Shown here: in pieces, positions 54,576-64,000 of the stretch
How positions within the stretch are numbered: the stretch's first letter is position 1
How the letters are laid out: every line of letters starts with the position of its first letter
From: Polyodon spathula
Lineage: Eukaryota > Chordata > Actinopteri > Acipenseriformes > Polyodontidae
Direction of reading: 5' to 3'
Assembly (NCBI RefSeq): GCF_017654505.1
Contig: NW_024471555.1
Coordinates: 248,001-312,000 of the forward strand
Length of the DNA: 64,000 nt
Notes under the pieces: generated by a model
The model's input: only the letters and a program-made list of their open reading frames with translations
Database searches by the model: none
Told to the model about the DNA's origin: nothing
Program-made: the position numbers and the translations under genes

Positions 54576-57086
54576 GTAAGTCATATGAGAGGGTGTGGGA
54601 GATAAAAGGAAGCAGTCTTTCAAGGGGCACACCGTGGAAGCCTCTCGGAACAAGGCAAGGGACCCACAGGCATGTTTACAGAGTGTTGTGTGATGCATTG
54701 CTGTTATGGGTTCTGACCCCCCTATCGGTGGGATGAGGTTCCAAGCTCTAAAATCACAAATGCAGATGAGCCTGGCTCTTGTGCACAGGGGTTCAGGCAC
54801 TCGCCCGTGCTGTGCATGGTTTCCATGGTCACCAAGCCTCCGCCCTGTTACAGGGTATAAAGTCATCACGGCCCCAGGACTACAACTCTGCAGATGGAAC
54901 ATTGCCCCAACATGGTAGCATTCGGCTGTGTGGTCAGAATAGCACATCAATTTATACTTCACAGGCCCTGTTGAAAAACAAGCATTGCATACCGGCTTTG
55001 CAGGATCAGTCCCAGAAATCTTGCTCTTCTTATTATGCAAAAACCTCAATGAACTCCTCGAGAATAAATATCATCATACAGTCTACATAACCCTTTAATC
55101 CGAGATAACAGGCTATCTTTTAAGTAGATTTTTTGATGGCGGGTAGCTAGTAGCTATGGGTGGGCTGGAGACAACTTTATGTATCACATGCAACAGCAAG
55201 CAAGGTTAATAAAAAAAATAAAATAAAATAAAAACAGCGTTTCAAACTAGAATGTGTTATACAAGCTCAGACTTTTGTTTTACTAAAAAGGGCACTCAAT
55301 GATTGCTTGAAGCTGTTTGAATTTAGTTCCTATGGAAAATGGAGAGAGCATGTGGGGGGTGGGGGACGGACTGCAAAATGATCCTGCAAATTTACCGTGG
55401 AGTCATTTAACAGTGGGTGATTTGGCCCCATGCTAACAACAACCCAGCATGAACCGGCATTGAGCTGCACTTGCGAGACTTGTTCAGTAAAATAATTTGA
55501 ATATATCTGAAGAGCTGTGGACAAATATATTTAAACAGGCGACATCTTCAGTCACCATATACCACCACTGTTTTGTGATGTACTGAATACCCTTGCATTA
55601 CATTGCAGGGGAGTTCTATTGTGTAAACAAGATGTGATCTGGGTTTAGATCCAGAACTCCAAATCACAGTCTTTACTTCGTTCTCCTTCGCTCATAACGA
55701 ATAGCGTGTCTCTGTGCAGGAGGTCACATGAGCCGTTTTCTGAAGTGCCTTCGGATGTCTTGGCGTGAAAAAGCAATCCACCCCACATGCTGAGATTATT
55801 GCTGTTATTGTTGTGTGTCTCGAGAATTGACTAATCTAGTTCTGTGTTTTGAGTGCTATTTCACTTCTGCAGTGCTGTGTGTTTCACATTCAGAAGCTTG
55901 TGAGCTATTATGATTCAAATCCTGAATGCACCATTTCTCTCTTTCTGGTCTCTTTGCTTTGGCTGCCAGTCAAGCTGAGAATACAGATCAGGATACTGCT
56001 GTTGACTAGAAGGCTGTGAAAGGTTAGGATGTGGCTGCTGCAGACATGGATTCCCCTGCACACAAACGCTGCACACAAACTCTCTTTACTGTGTAGTTGT
56101 TCCTGTAGTTATTCAGTGCATTCCAATGTCCTATTGTAAGTGACTCTGCATATAATGCACAGTTCACAGCCTACCTCTGTAAAGCGCTTTGTGGTGGTGG
56201 TGAACTATGAAAGGCAGTATATGAAGATATTATTATTATTATTATTATTATGCACATGCACCCACACAATGCAACACTATGACAGAGCATACAGTATCTG
56301 GCACTGCTTAAAAACTTGTCAGCTTGTACCTGGTTGAACTTTGGTTGTTCTCAATAATTGTCTCCACAATTTCTCTTTGCTGGTCCTCTGTTCCAGCCTC
56401 ACAAGGTCTTGATGATGTTTTATGCTTCAGCCGTGGTGTGAGCGATGCCAAGGGCGATTTCTGGTTTTTCTAGTCGCGTGACTGTCTGACTGGCCAAGGG
56501 AGAGTGGTCAATGGGGAGAAAGTTTCTTAACCACACCATGCGCAGCATGAAAATACAGAAAAAAAAGTATTTTTCATGCACAGCATGAAAAATACAGACT
56601 GACTCAGCTTTCCAGATAAAATGTGGAAGTGAGTTTCAAAGTAAGGCAGCTAGAAAACTAAAATCTGTTGCACCATAGGTTTTTAATCAAGTTCTTGGAC
56701 TTATCAAGAGGCCTTCATCTCAAAGTACGAGCTGGTTTGCAGGTAAGAAGTAACTTACACAAATAGGCAGGGCAAGAAGCAGGAATAACATTGCAAGTGA
56801 GGAGCAGGGTTTTGAAATCAATTGGCTGCTTCACAGGAAGCCAATGCAGAGACCTTTGAACTGGGGACATACGGCAAAACAGACTTAGTGTGTGTAAGTG
56901 TTCTTGCTGCAGTAACTCTAGCTGGGCGAGTCACGCAGCTGTTGCATGACTGTCTCCTCGCTAGTGGTCTGAAGTCTGAAGTATGAACAAGCCTTTAATC
57001 TGAGTATGAAATCTCACACAGTGGGTGCGTTGTTATCACAGTGCAGAGGTGATGGAGCCTGCAGCCTGGGGCAGTGAGCATACAGC
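54576..57086. other. no gene recognised; (TTA)n at about 56228-56250
   Basis: Long unique-looking stretch. A short fish-repeat-like piece AAAGCGCTTTGTGGTGGTGG occurs near 56178. No exon was found. Confidence 0.5.
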
Positions 57087-57402
57087 TATGAGATCTGAAC
57101 TGCCCTGTCCTGTATCTCTAATGTTGCACACACTGGTTTATGAGGTCTGAACTGCCCTGTCCTGTATCTCTAATGTTGCACACACTGGTTTATGAGGTCT
57201 GAACTGCCCTGTCCTGTATCTCTAATGTTGCACACACTGGTTTATGAGGTCTGAACAGCCCTGTCCTGTATCTCTAATGTTGCACACACTGGTTTATGAG
57301 GTCTGAACTGCCCTGTCCTGTATCTCTAATGTTGCGCTCACTGGTTTATGAGGTCTGAACTGCCCTGTCCTGTATCTCTAATGTTGCACACACTGGTTTA
57401 TG
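57087..57402. repeat. 52-bp minisatellite, six units
   Basis: Units run GAGGTCTGAACTGCCCTGTC, CTGTATCTCTAATGTTGCAC, ACACTGGTTTAT, with very few differences. Confidence 0.95.
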
Positions 57403-57579
57403 ACACTTTTAGAAACAAACTATATGAGACGCTCTTTATACATATTGGAGGTTTGGTCTACTTCTGAATTGATATAATTGTCATTATAAATCAGATATGA
57501 GAAATCACAATTCCAGTACAACTTATCCTGTGTAGAGATGTCATCCTGTACACGGAACACATATGATAACTTCACCTAC

Positions 57580-58090
57580 CCCAGTGGCCAAATATGGTGA
57601 TGCCTTCACAAAGCCCAGCACTCCAAATTGGTGTCCAGCTGCATCCCATTGACGACAGGGTCGTCTGCTCATATGCTGAGCCAGTAGTTGTAGGAGAGGG
57701 AGGCGGCCTGGTGGAAGACGTACAGGAAGATGATAGGAAGGATGAGTGCCAAGCCGATGGTCTTGAAGTACTCCATGTAGATGGCCATCTTCACTTTCGC
57801 GGTCTTGGCTCTGTCGGCCTCGATTAGTTTCCCAGCATCCTCTGCAACCTCAGGCAGGTCAGTTTCAGAGCTGGGCTCCACGTTCTCCGCAGCTGACAAG
57901 AGGTGGCCACATAGAAACTCTGAATGAACCCATAGAACAGCCCCAGCGGTAGGATGATGACGGTAGCAATGGCCCTGGCCAGGAGCATGATGATGCAGAT
58001 CTCCAGCAGCTTGAACAGGTAGCCCAGCATCTTTCTGGGCTTTCCACTGATCCATGTAACATGATTCTGTCTTCATACTGTTCATACTTC
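57580..58090 (-). pseudogene. abcc6: ABCC6-like transporter fragment, scrambled and broken
   Basis: On the minus strand, piece 1 (about 58085-57885) reads MLGYLFKLLEICIIMLL then ILPLGLFYGFIQSFYVATS and CQLRR. It matches ABCC6 transmembrane domain 2 (YLFxLLE... ILPLxLxYxxxQSxYVxSSCQLRR). Piece 2 (about 57870-57585) reads GKLIEADRAKTAKVKMAIYM, then YVFHQAASLSYNYWLS, then ADDPVVNGMQLDTNL and, in another frame, GVLGFVKGITIFG. In ABCC proteins, piece 2 comes before piece 1. The Trp of the WADDP motif is a TGA, and a frameshift follows. No nucleotide-binding domain is present. ABCC6 is a membrane ABC exporter; this piece cannot encode one. Confidence 0.78.
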
Positions 58091-59149
58091 AGGCTGCTGA
58101 CAAACACAAAAGGCCCCGCCGACCCGCTTGGTGGCAACCCCTCACCCAATTGCAGACCTGCATGACTCGATACCCCCTCCCCTTGCTTTTTTTGACACGT
58201 TCTGTGGTGACCTTCCCTGTACTGTACAGCGGGCTGTCTGTACCTGTGTACCTGACACAAACAGGGGGAAATGCAATGTGTGATGTAAATAAACAGAGGC
58301 CTCTGGGAAAACAGCATGTCTGGACTCCTGATTCAGCTAAATATTATTCTACACAACGTTACTCAGACATGGAACCTCACAATTCCTTTTCCTGGGGCAG
58401 GCAGTCTGACGCTGGGATTCTTCAGTGATGTTTTTCTGAAGTTAAGTCTGATTCTTTCTGACAGGTGATGGTACTGTATGTAAACCAAAGGCTCCTGTTC
58501 CCAATTCCTCAGATCTGTAACCCTGGTTTCCCCTTGCCTAAGCCTGCATACACACTTTCTTCTCATTTCCTGCTTTGCAAATCCATTGTGACAACCCCAG
58601 CCAGTAAAAGCAATCTGTTGTCAGCCTGCTTCTTCCTTTCTGCTTATATAGTATATGTATTATATATATATATACTATATAATACATAACGCGAGTTTAA
58701 GTAGTTCAAATCGAAAAAGTTAACCTAGCAGTTTTCGAGTGTTTACTGCAGTGTACTGCGACCCTTTAATTTAGGCTTCTCCTGGGAAACTAGACCGGTA
58801 CAATCATAATCTCTTTTTTAAAATAATTCAATGTGTATTTACTGTGAATTGGTGTATTCTCAGTACATGTAAATCAGTAAAATAAAGACTGTGGTAAATA
58901 ATTTAGCAGTTTACTGCAATGTTGTATTGTAAAATGTAGCACGTTGTTCTCTGTTAGCCATACACCAAGGTGGTTCTGGTATTTTGCATTATTTGCCTTG
59001 ACAAACTTCAAGGAAGGGGTTCATAGTTTTCCGATACGTACTGTACATTGCAGTATGTGCTGTCGTATATTGCAGTAAATGGCAGTAATTATAAAGGATC
59101 AGCATTTGTTTACATTTATTTAAATCTGTTACTTCGGAAGTAACCTCCA
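58091..59149. other. no gene recognised
   Basis: A/T-rich sequence with a (TA)n run near 58660. No domain or exon is seen. Confidence 0.55.
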
Positions 59150-59653
59150 ATCCAGGGGGGTGGGGGGAGGGGGGTGTTTATCACAAAGCGGTCGTCGCGA
59201 CAGCGAGTGGAAGCGACAGCGAGTGGGAGAAGTACAGGCGTGGAAAAGTACAGAGCAGTTTCGAAGCAGAAAGGAGAAATTGCATCTTGAATTGCTTTAA
59301 TCAGAAAACAGAGGACATTGGGGAAACACAGCCGCGTGTGTTTTTCTGATAACAAACAAGCTGAAACTAGGAACAAACACGCTGAAATTCGGAGTAGCTG
59401 ATTCAAATGGTGCCTCGTCAGACTAAAGTTTCAGTCGCGGCAAACTCTGTGTGCCAGCTCCACTCCTCGGGCTGTTGTTGCGTCTTGTCTTGTTCGTAAA
59501 TGGTGCTGTCAGAAGGGTCGCTGTCGCTTCACACTCCTCGCGTCGCTCACCCTCTTATTCGCACTTTTCATGTCTCGTAAAGCTAGCTTCGAACTTGGCA
59601 CGACTGCCGAAAGAAGAACATAAACTTCAAAAAAAAAAAAAACCCTCCTCAAC

Positions 59654-60604
59654 ATGGTCTTCAAGCCTGTAATCTGTGACACCCGCTTGATGTGGGAAAT
59701 CCGAGAAAACCCAGCGGAGCTAAACCAAGTGTGCGTAAAGTGCTGCGCGATCTAGGACTTGCATAAACTAGTAAGTATGCTAGAAATGGAGCTGGAAGAA
59801 GTGAGACAGCAACAGGATCTTGAGGAACTGGCACACCCACAATTCATGGAAGTCTGCATCACCCCTAACAGACTGAAAGCCAAAAGGGAGATAGAAGGTC
59901 AGAACAGCTGGGTTCAGGTAGGCAGAAGCAGGGAAAAAAAGAAACTTTGTCAAACACAACCACCAGAAATCAAAACAACCAACAAATTTGAGTTACTTCA
60001 GAATTTTGATGAGCAGAAACAACATCAAGAGAATGATAGGAACAACATCCAGGACCCTATTGAGAGTGGTGACCAGGCAGCAGAAAGAAAGGGGGTCATG
60101 ATTGTTGGGGGCTCCATATTGAGGAACACAGCAAGTTCAGTTCGCAGTTTGGACCCCCTTACTACAACAGTGTGCTGCCTTCCGGGAGCCTCGGTCAAGC
60201 ACATCACTGAAAATGTGGACAGGCTCCTAGAACGAACATGAGACGACCCGGTAGTAGTCGTCCACATCGGTAAAAACAACATTGGAAGAGACAGACCAAA
60301 ATCCCTGCAAAACAAATTCAGAGAGCTAGGAAGGAAATTAAAAGACAAGACCAAAACTGTGGTATTTTTCTGGTATACTACCCAATCACCTTGCAAAGGA
60401 CCATATGGACAGCTGGAAATAATAAATCAAAACCAATGGTTGAAGACGTGGTGCACACGGGAAGGCTTCACCAATCTTGATCATTGGACCACATTCTACA
60501 ACGAGGACTATCTGTATAGACGGGATGGACTGCATTTAAATAACAAGGAAACTAGTCTACTTGGAGAAAAGATCCTCGAGCAGGTTCGGAAGCATTTAAA
60601 CTAG
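59654..60604 (+). pseudogene. CR1 ORF1 with SGNH esterase domain, two stops
   Basis: From ATG at 59654 to TAA at 60604 one frame covers 316 codons, interrupted by TAG at 59753 and TGA at 60239. The N-terminal part has CVKCC and a Leu/Glu-rich helix likely to coil (LVSMLEMELEEVRQQQDLEE). The C-terminal half is an SGNH hydrolase-like esterase, known in CR1 ORF1 proteins: VMIVGGSILR (block I, Asp replaced by Gly), VVVVHIGKNNIG (GTNN-like block), and YRRDGLHLNNKE (catalytic Asp and His region). ORF1 proteins bind element RNA. The stops make this copy inactive unless they are sequencing errors. Confidence 0.82.
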
Positions 60605-60606
60605 AA

Positions 60607-63463
60607 AGGAAGGGGGGAGAAATCAACAAAAAAACAGAAGGGAGACCGCATCAAAACAAGAACAACAACTCAGGTAAGACAACCATTAAATGTATTTATC
60701 TAAATGCTAGAAGTATCAGAAACAAAATTCTAGAACTTGAAGCTACTGCACTAACAGGTAACTATGATGTGATAGGTGTTACAGAAACTTGGTTGTCTGA
60801 GAGTGATGGGGATGAATATAATATTTGTGGGTATACACTGTATAGGAAAGACAGGCAGGACAGAAGAGGAGGAGGGGTAGCGCTATACATAAGAAACAGT
60901 CTTGAAGCCCAGGTGTTAAACCTGGACAAAGAAAATAAAACCGAATCAATATGGGTCAGAATAACAGACAAAAATTCAAAAGGCATAATAATAGGAGCAT
61001 GCTATAGACCGCCAGATTCAGACGGTGAGCAAAATAATCTGTTATACAATGACATTAGAAATGTGTGTAGCAAAGGAGAAGCCATACTAATGGGGGATTT
61101 CAACTTCCCCCAAATAAAATGGGAAAACCCGGTGGGTAGCGCGAAGGATGAAATAGAAATGGTGGAAATGACAAATGACTGCTTCCTAACACAATTTGTG
61201 AAGGCACCCCCCCTCTCCCTCCCACTAGAGGGGAGGCATGCCTTGATTTAGTCTTTTCAAATAACGAAGATAGAATAACTAAAACAGAGGTCAGAGAACC
61301 ACTGGCAAACTCAGACCATAACATGGTCTCATTTGAAGTGTTTTTTTAAATCCCCAAAAGTAAAGACTAAAGTTAAGGTTTACAATTTTAGAAAAGCAAA
61401 CTATGAAGGTATGAAACAGAGACTAACAGAAGTAGATTGGAGTAAAATAGAGAAAACACCCACAGAAGAAGGATGGTTGTTCTTCAAAAACGTAGTACTA
61501 GAGGCGCAAAACAATTACATCCCTAAAGTAGACAAATCTAAATGTAAACTAAATTGCCAAAATGGTTTAAAAGATCAATTAAAAAAAAATATTCAGCGAA
61601 AAAAGGCACTTTACAGAGCATTAAAAAAGGACCAAAAAGAAAGTACACAGAAAGAGTACACAGAACTGCAAATGCAAGTCAAAAAGGAAGTTAGAAAGGC
61701 CAAGAGAGAAATAGAAATGAACATTGCTAAGGGGGCTAAAACCAATTCCAAAATGTTTTTTCCAATATTATAACAGCAAGAGAACATTCAAAGAGGAGAT
61801 TAAATGTTTAAGAGATACAAATGGCAAAATTCGTAGATGAAGAAAAAAAAATAGCAAATATGTTAAATGATTACTTTTCACAAGTTTTTTACAAAGGAGG
61901 ATACAGACAACATGCCCCACATGTCATCCAGTTCCTATCCAGTTTTAAATAACTTTAGCATAACTGAGGCAGAAGTGATAAAGGGACTAGGAGCTCTTAA
62001 AATAAACAAATCCCCTGGGCCGGATGAGATACTCCCAGTAGTACTCAAAGAAATGAAAGAAGTAATTTCCAAACCGCTAACCAAGATCATGCAGCAGTCT
62101 CTTGACACAGGGATGGTACTGACAGACTGGAAAATTGCAAACGTAATACCGATCCACAAAAAGGGAAACAAAACTGAACCAGGTAACTACAGACCAGTAA
62201 GCCTGACTTCTATTATATGCAAACTTATGGAAACTATAATAAGATCCAAAATGGAAAATACCTATATGGTAACAGGGTACTGGGAGACAGTCAACATGGT
62301 TTTAGGAAAGGGAGATCGTGCCTAACTAACTGGCTTGATTTTTTTGAGGATGCAACATCGATAATGGATAATTGCAAAGCATATGACATGGTTTATTTAG
62401 ATTTCCAGAAAGTTTTTGACAAAGTCCCGCACAAAAGATTAATCTCAAACTGAACGCAGTTGGGATTCAAGGAAACACATGTACATGGATTAGGGAGTGG
62501 TTAACATGTAGAAAACAGAAAGTACTGATTAGAGGAAAAACCTCAGAATGGAATGTGGTAACCAGCGGTGTACCACATGGATCAGTATTAGGTCCTCTGC
62601 TATTCCTAATCTACATTAATGATTTAGATTCTGGTATAGTAAGCAAACTTGTTAAATTTGCAGACGACACAAAAATAGGAGGAGTGGCAAACATTGTTGC
62701 AGCAGCAAAGGTCATTCAAAATGATCTAGACAAGATTCAGAACTGGGCAGATACATGGCAAATGACATTTAATAGAGAAAAGTGTAAGGTACTGCACGCA
62801 GGAAATAAAAATGTACATTATAAATATCATATGGGAGATATTGAAATTGGAGAAGGAATCTATGAAAAAGACCTAGGAGTTTTTGTTGACTCAGAAATGT
62901 ATTCATCTAGACAATGTGGGGAAGCTATAAAAAAGGCCAACAAGATGCTCGAATATATTATGAAAAGTGTTGAATTTAAATCAAGGGAAGTAATGTTAAA
63001 ACTGTACAATGCACTAGTAAGACCTCATCTAGAATACTGTGTGCAGTTCTGGTCACCTCGCTATAAAAAAGATATTGCTGCTTTAGAAAGAGTGCAAATA
63101 AGAGTGACCAGAATTATTTCTGGTTTAAAAGGTATGTCATATGCAGACAGGCTAAAAGACTTGAATCTGTTCAGTCTTGAACAAAGAAGACTACGTGGCG
63201 ACCTAATTCAAGCATTCAAAATTCTAAAAGGTATTGACAGTGTCGACCCAAGGGACTTTTTCAGCCTGAAAAAGAAACAAGGACCAGGGATCACAAATGG
63301 AGTTTAGAAAAAGGGGCATTCAGAACAGAAAATAGGAGACACATTTTTTACACAGAGAATTGTGAGGGTCTGGAATCAACTCCCCAGTAATGTTGTTGAA
63401 GCTGACACCCTGGGATCCTTCAAGAAGCTTCTTGATGATATTTTGGGATCAATAAGCTACTAA
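60607..63463 (+). pseudogene. CR1 ORF2, damaged by about ten indels
   Basis: The order is as in copy 1: CIYLNARSIRNKI, TETWLSES, GDFNFP, SDHNMVSF, then the RT with FADD. Lesions relative to copy 1 include an insertion of about 14 bases of C/T near 61207-61222 and single-base gains or losses near 61341, 61548, 61756, 61831, 61885, 62262, 62443 and 63271. Most of them lie in homopolymer runs. The RT motif VPQGSVLGP reads VPHGSVLGP. The stop is TAA at 63461. Confidence 0.88.
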
Positions 63464-63528
63464 CAACCAAACTAGCAAGATGGGCCGAATGGCCTCCTCT
63501 CGTTTGTAAACTTTCTTATGTTCTTATG

Positions 63529-64000
63529 TGCATACAAAACACTGCATCTTCAGATCAGAGATGTGTGAAATGTGTAAATCAGCGTTTGTATTCACACTGC
63601 CCGTCATCCTGCAGCGGTGTCAATGTCTCTGCTCGGACGGCAGCAGTGTTTCTGCTCCCTGGCCCCGCTTACTCTCGACTTGCCCAGGTGTAGATGAGGA
63701 CAGACAGGACTGGATGACCACTGGTCACCTGACATGATGCCTGTGTCTTGTGGGCCTGCAGTGGCTGAGCTGAGCTGAGTAAAATGCAATCCAGACACAG
63801 ACAGCCCATTCATACCACCTTCGGGACCCTGCAGCGAGTAGGAGATACGGATGGCATTACCATGCAAAGGGAATCAAGCCTCTTCCCAAACTCAATGTGG
63901 TTCAGTGGAGTCGGTGGAATCAGTGCTTCTGAACCTGACAAAATCTGAATCGGACACAATCCTTGTTAAAACCTGTATGCATGCACAATAGATGGATATG
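63529..64000. other. no gene recognised
   Basis: The end of the window has two short open frames without domains. No DOCK exon was found here. Confidence 0.5.

Larger units (their letters stand above)
59150..63528 (+). mobile_element. CR1 LINE copy 2, longest copy, many frame breaks
   Basis: The 3' tail (CTTATGTTCTTATG) ends at 63528. The 5' boundary is uncertain: the G/C-rich stretch from about 59150 (with repeated GCGACAGCGAGTGG) may be the 5' untranslated region, because a start codon for ORF1 follows at 59654. ORF1 and ORF2 are both present but damaged. From 60577 on it runs parallel to copy 1 with few substitutions, so both derive from a recent source. Confidence 0.9.

Noticed and set aside
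57594..57827. Plus-strand 77-codon open frame
   Set aside because: It is the shadow of the ABCC6-like sequence on the minus strand.
60762..60986. Minus-strand frame repeated at 21695-21919
   Set aside because: It is antisense to the CR1 endonuclease domain in both places.

Overview
The window looks like intron-rich, repeat-dense DNA from a ray-finned fish. I lean towards a sturgeon or paddlefish, because the young CR1 copies, with their octamer tail and 'CGAGAGGAGGCCATTCGGCC' end, look like those I associate with Acipenseriformes. This is recognition from memory, not a search. There is no bacterial-style gene organisation.

The one host gene on the plus strand is a DOCK-A family Rac exchange factor of the DOCK1/DOCK5 type. 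Ten exons can be placed between 11211 and 54575. They cover the stretch before the DHR-1 (C2-like) domain, DHR-1 itself and the start of the following helical region. Most splice phases agree from exon to exon. Three defects stand out. The exon expected between 27801 and 30968 was not found. The exon expected between 35391 and 46549 survives only as a remnant ending in HDLILYK next to a splice donor, with an in-frame TGA. A poly-G run in the exon at 32044 is one base out of frame. This copy may be a decaying duplicate, or the assembly may carry homopolymer errors. The gene's 5' and 3' ends lie outside the window.

Roughly a quarter of the window is minisatellite: 1-1196, 2725-2799, 3300-4320, 5190-8330, 9926-11020, 13180-14606, 15043-15812, 18705-19925, 27806-29085, 32115-32848, 36067-36400, 36560-36910, 42060-42657, 42725-42990, 45984-46490, 49852-52331 and 57087-57402. 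Several arrays touch DOCK exons. Two contain duplicated splice donors. One is built from a CR1 coding segment. Two share a tRNA A-box-like motif.

Transposable elements fill much of the rest. There are three CR1 LINE copies: 21504-24449 with an intact ORF2, a longer damaged copy ending at 63528 with an esterase-type ORF1, and a truncated minus-strand copy at 48140-49725. CR1 copy 1 is inserted inside an R2/HERO-like (restriction-like endonuclease) element that is read on the minus strand. There are also foldback and MITE-like elements, SINE pieces, LTR-like segments and a zinc-knuckle relic.

On the minus strand at 57580-58090 lies a broken ABCC6-like transporter fragment whose two pieces are in the opposite order from the protein family. 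I saw no rRNA, complete tRNA, CRISPR or operon, and no coherent new multi-gene system. The unusual signals are structural: exon-associated tandem amplification, nested insertions and a scrambled retro-like pseudogene.
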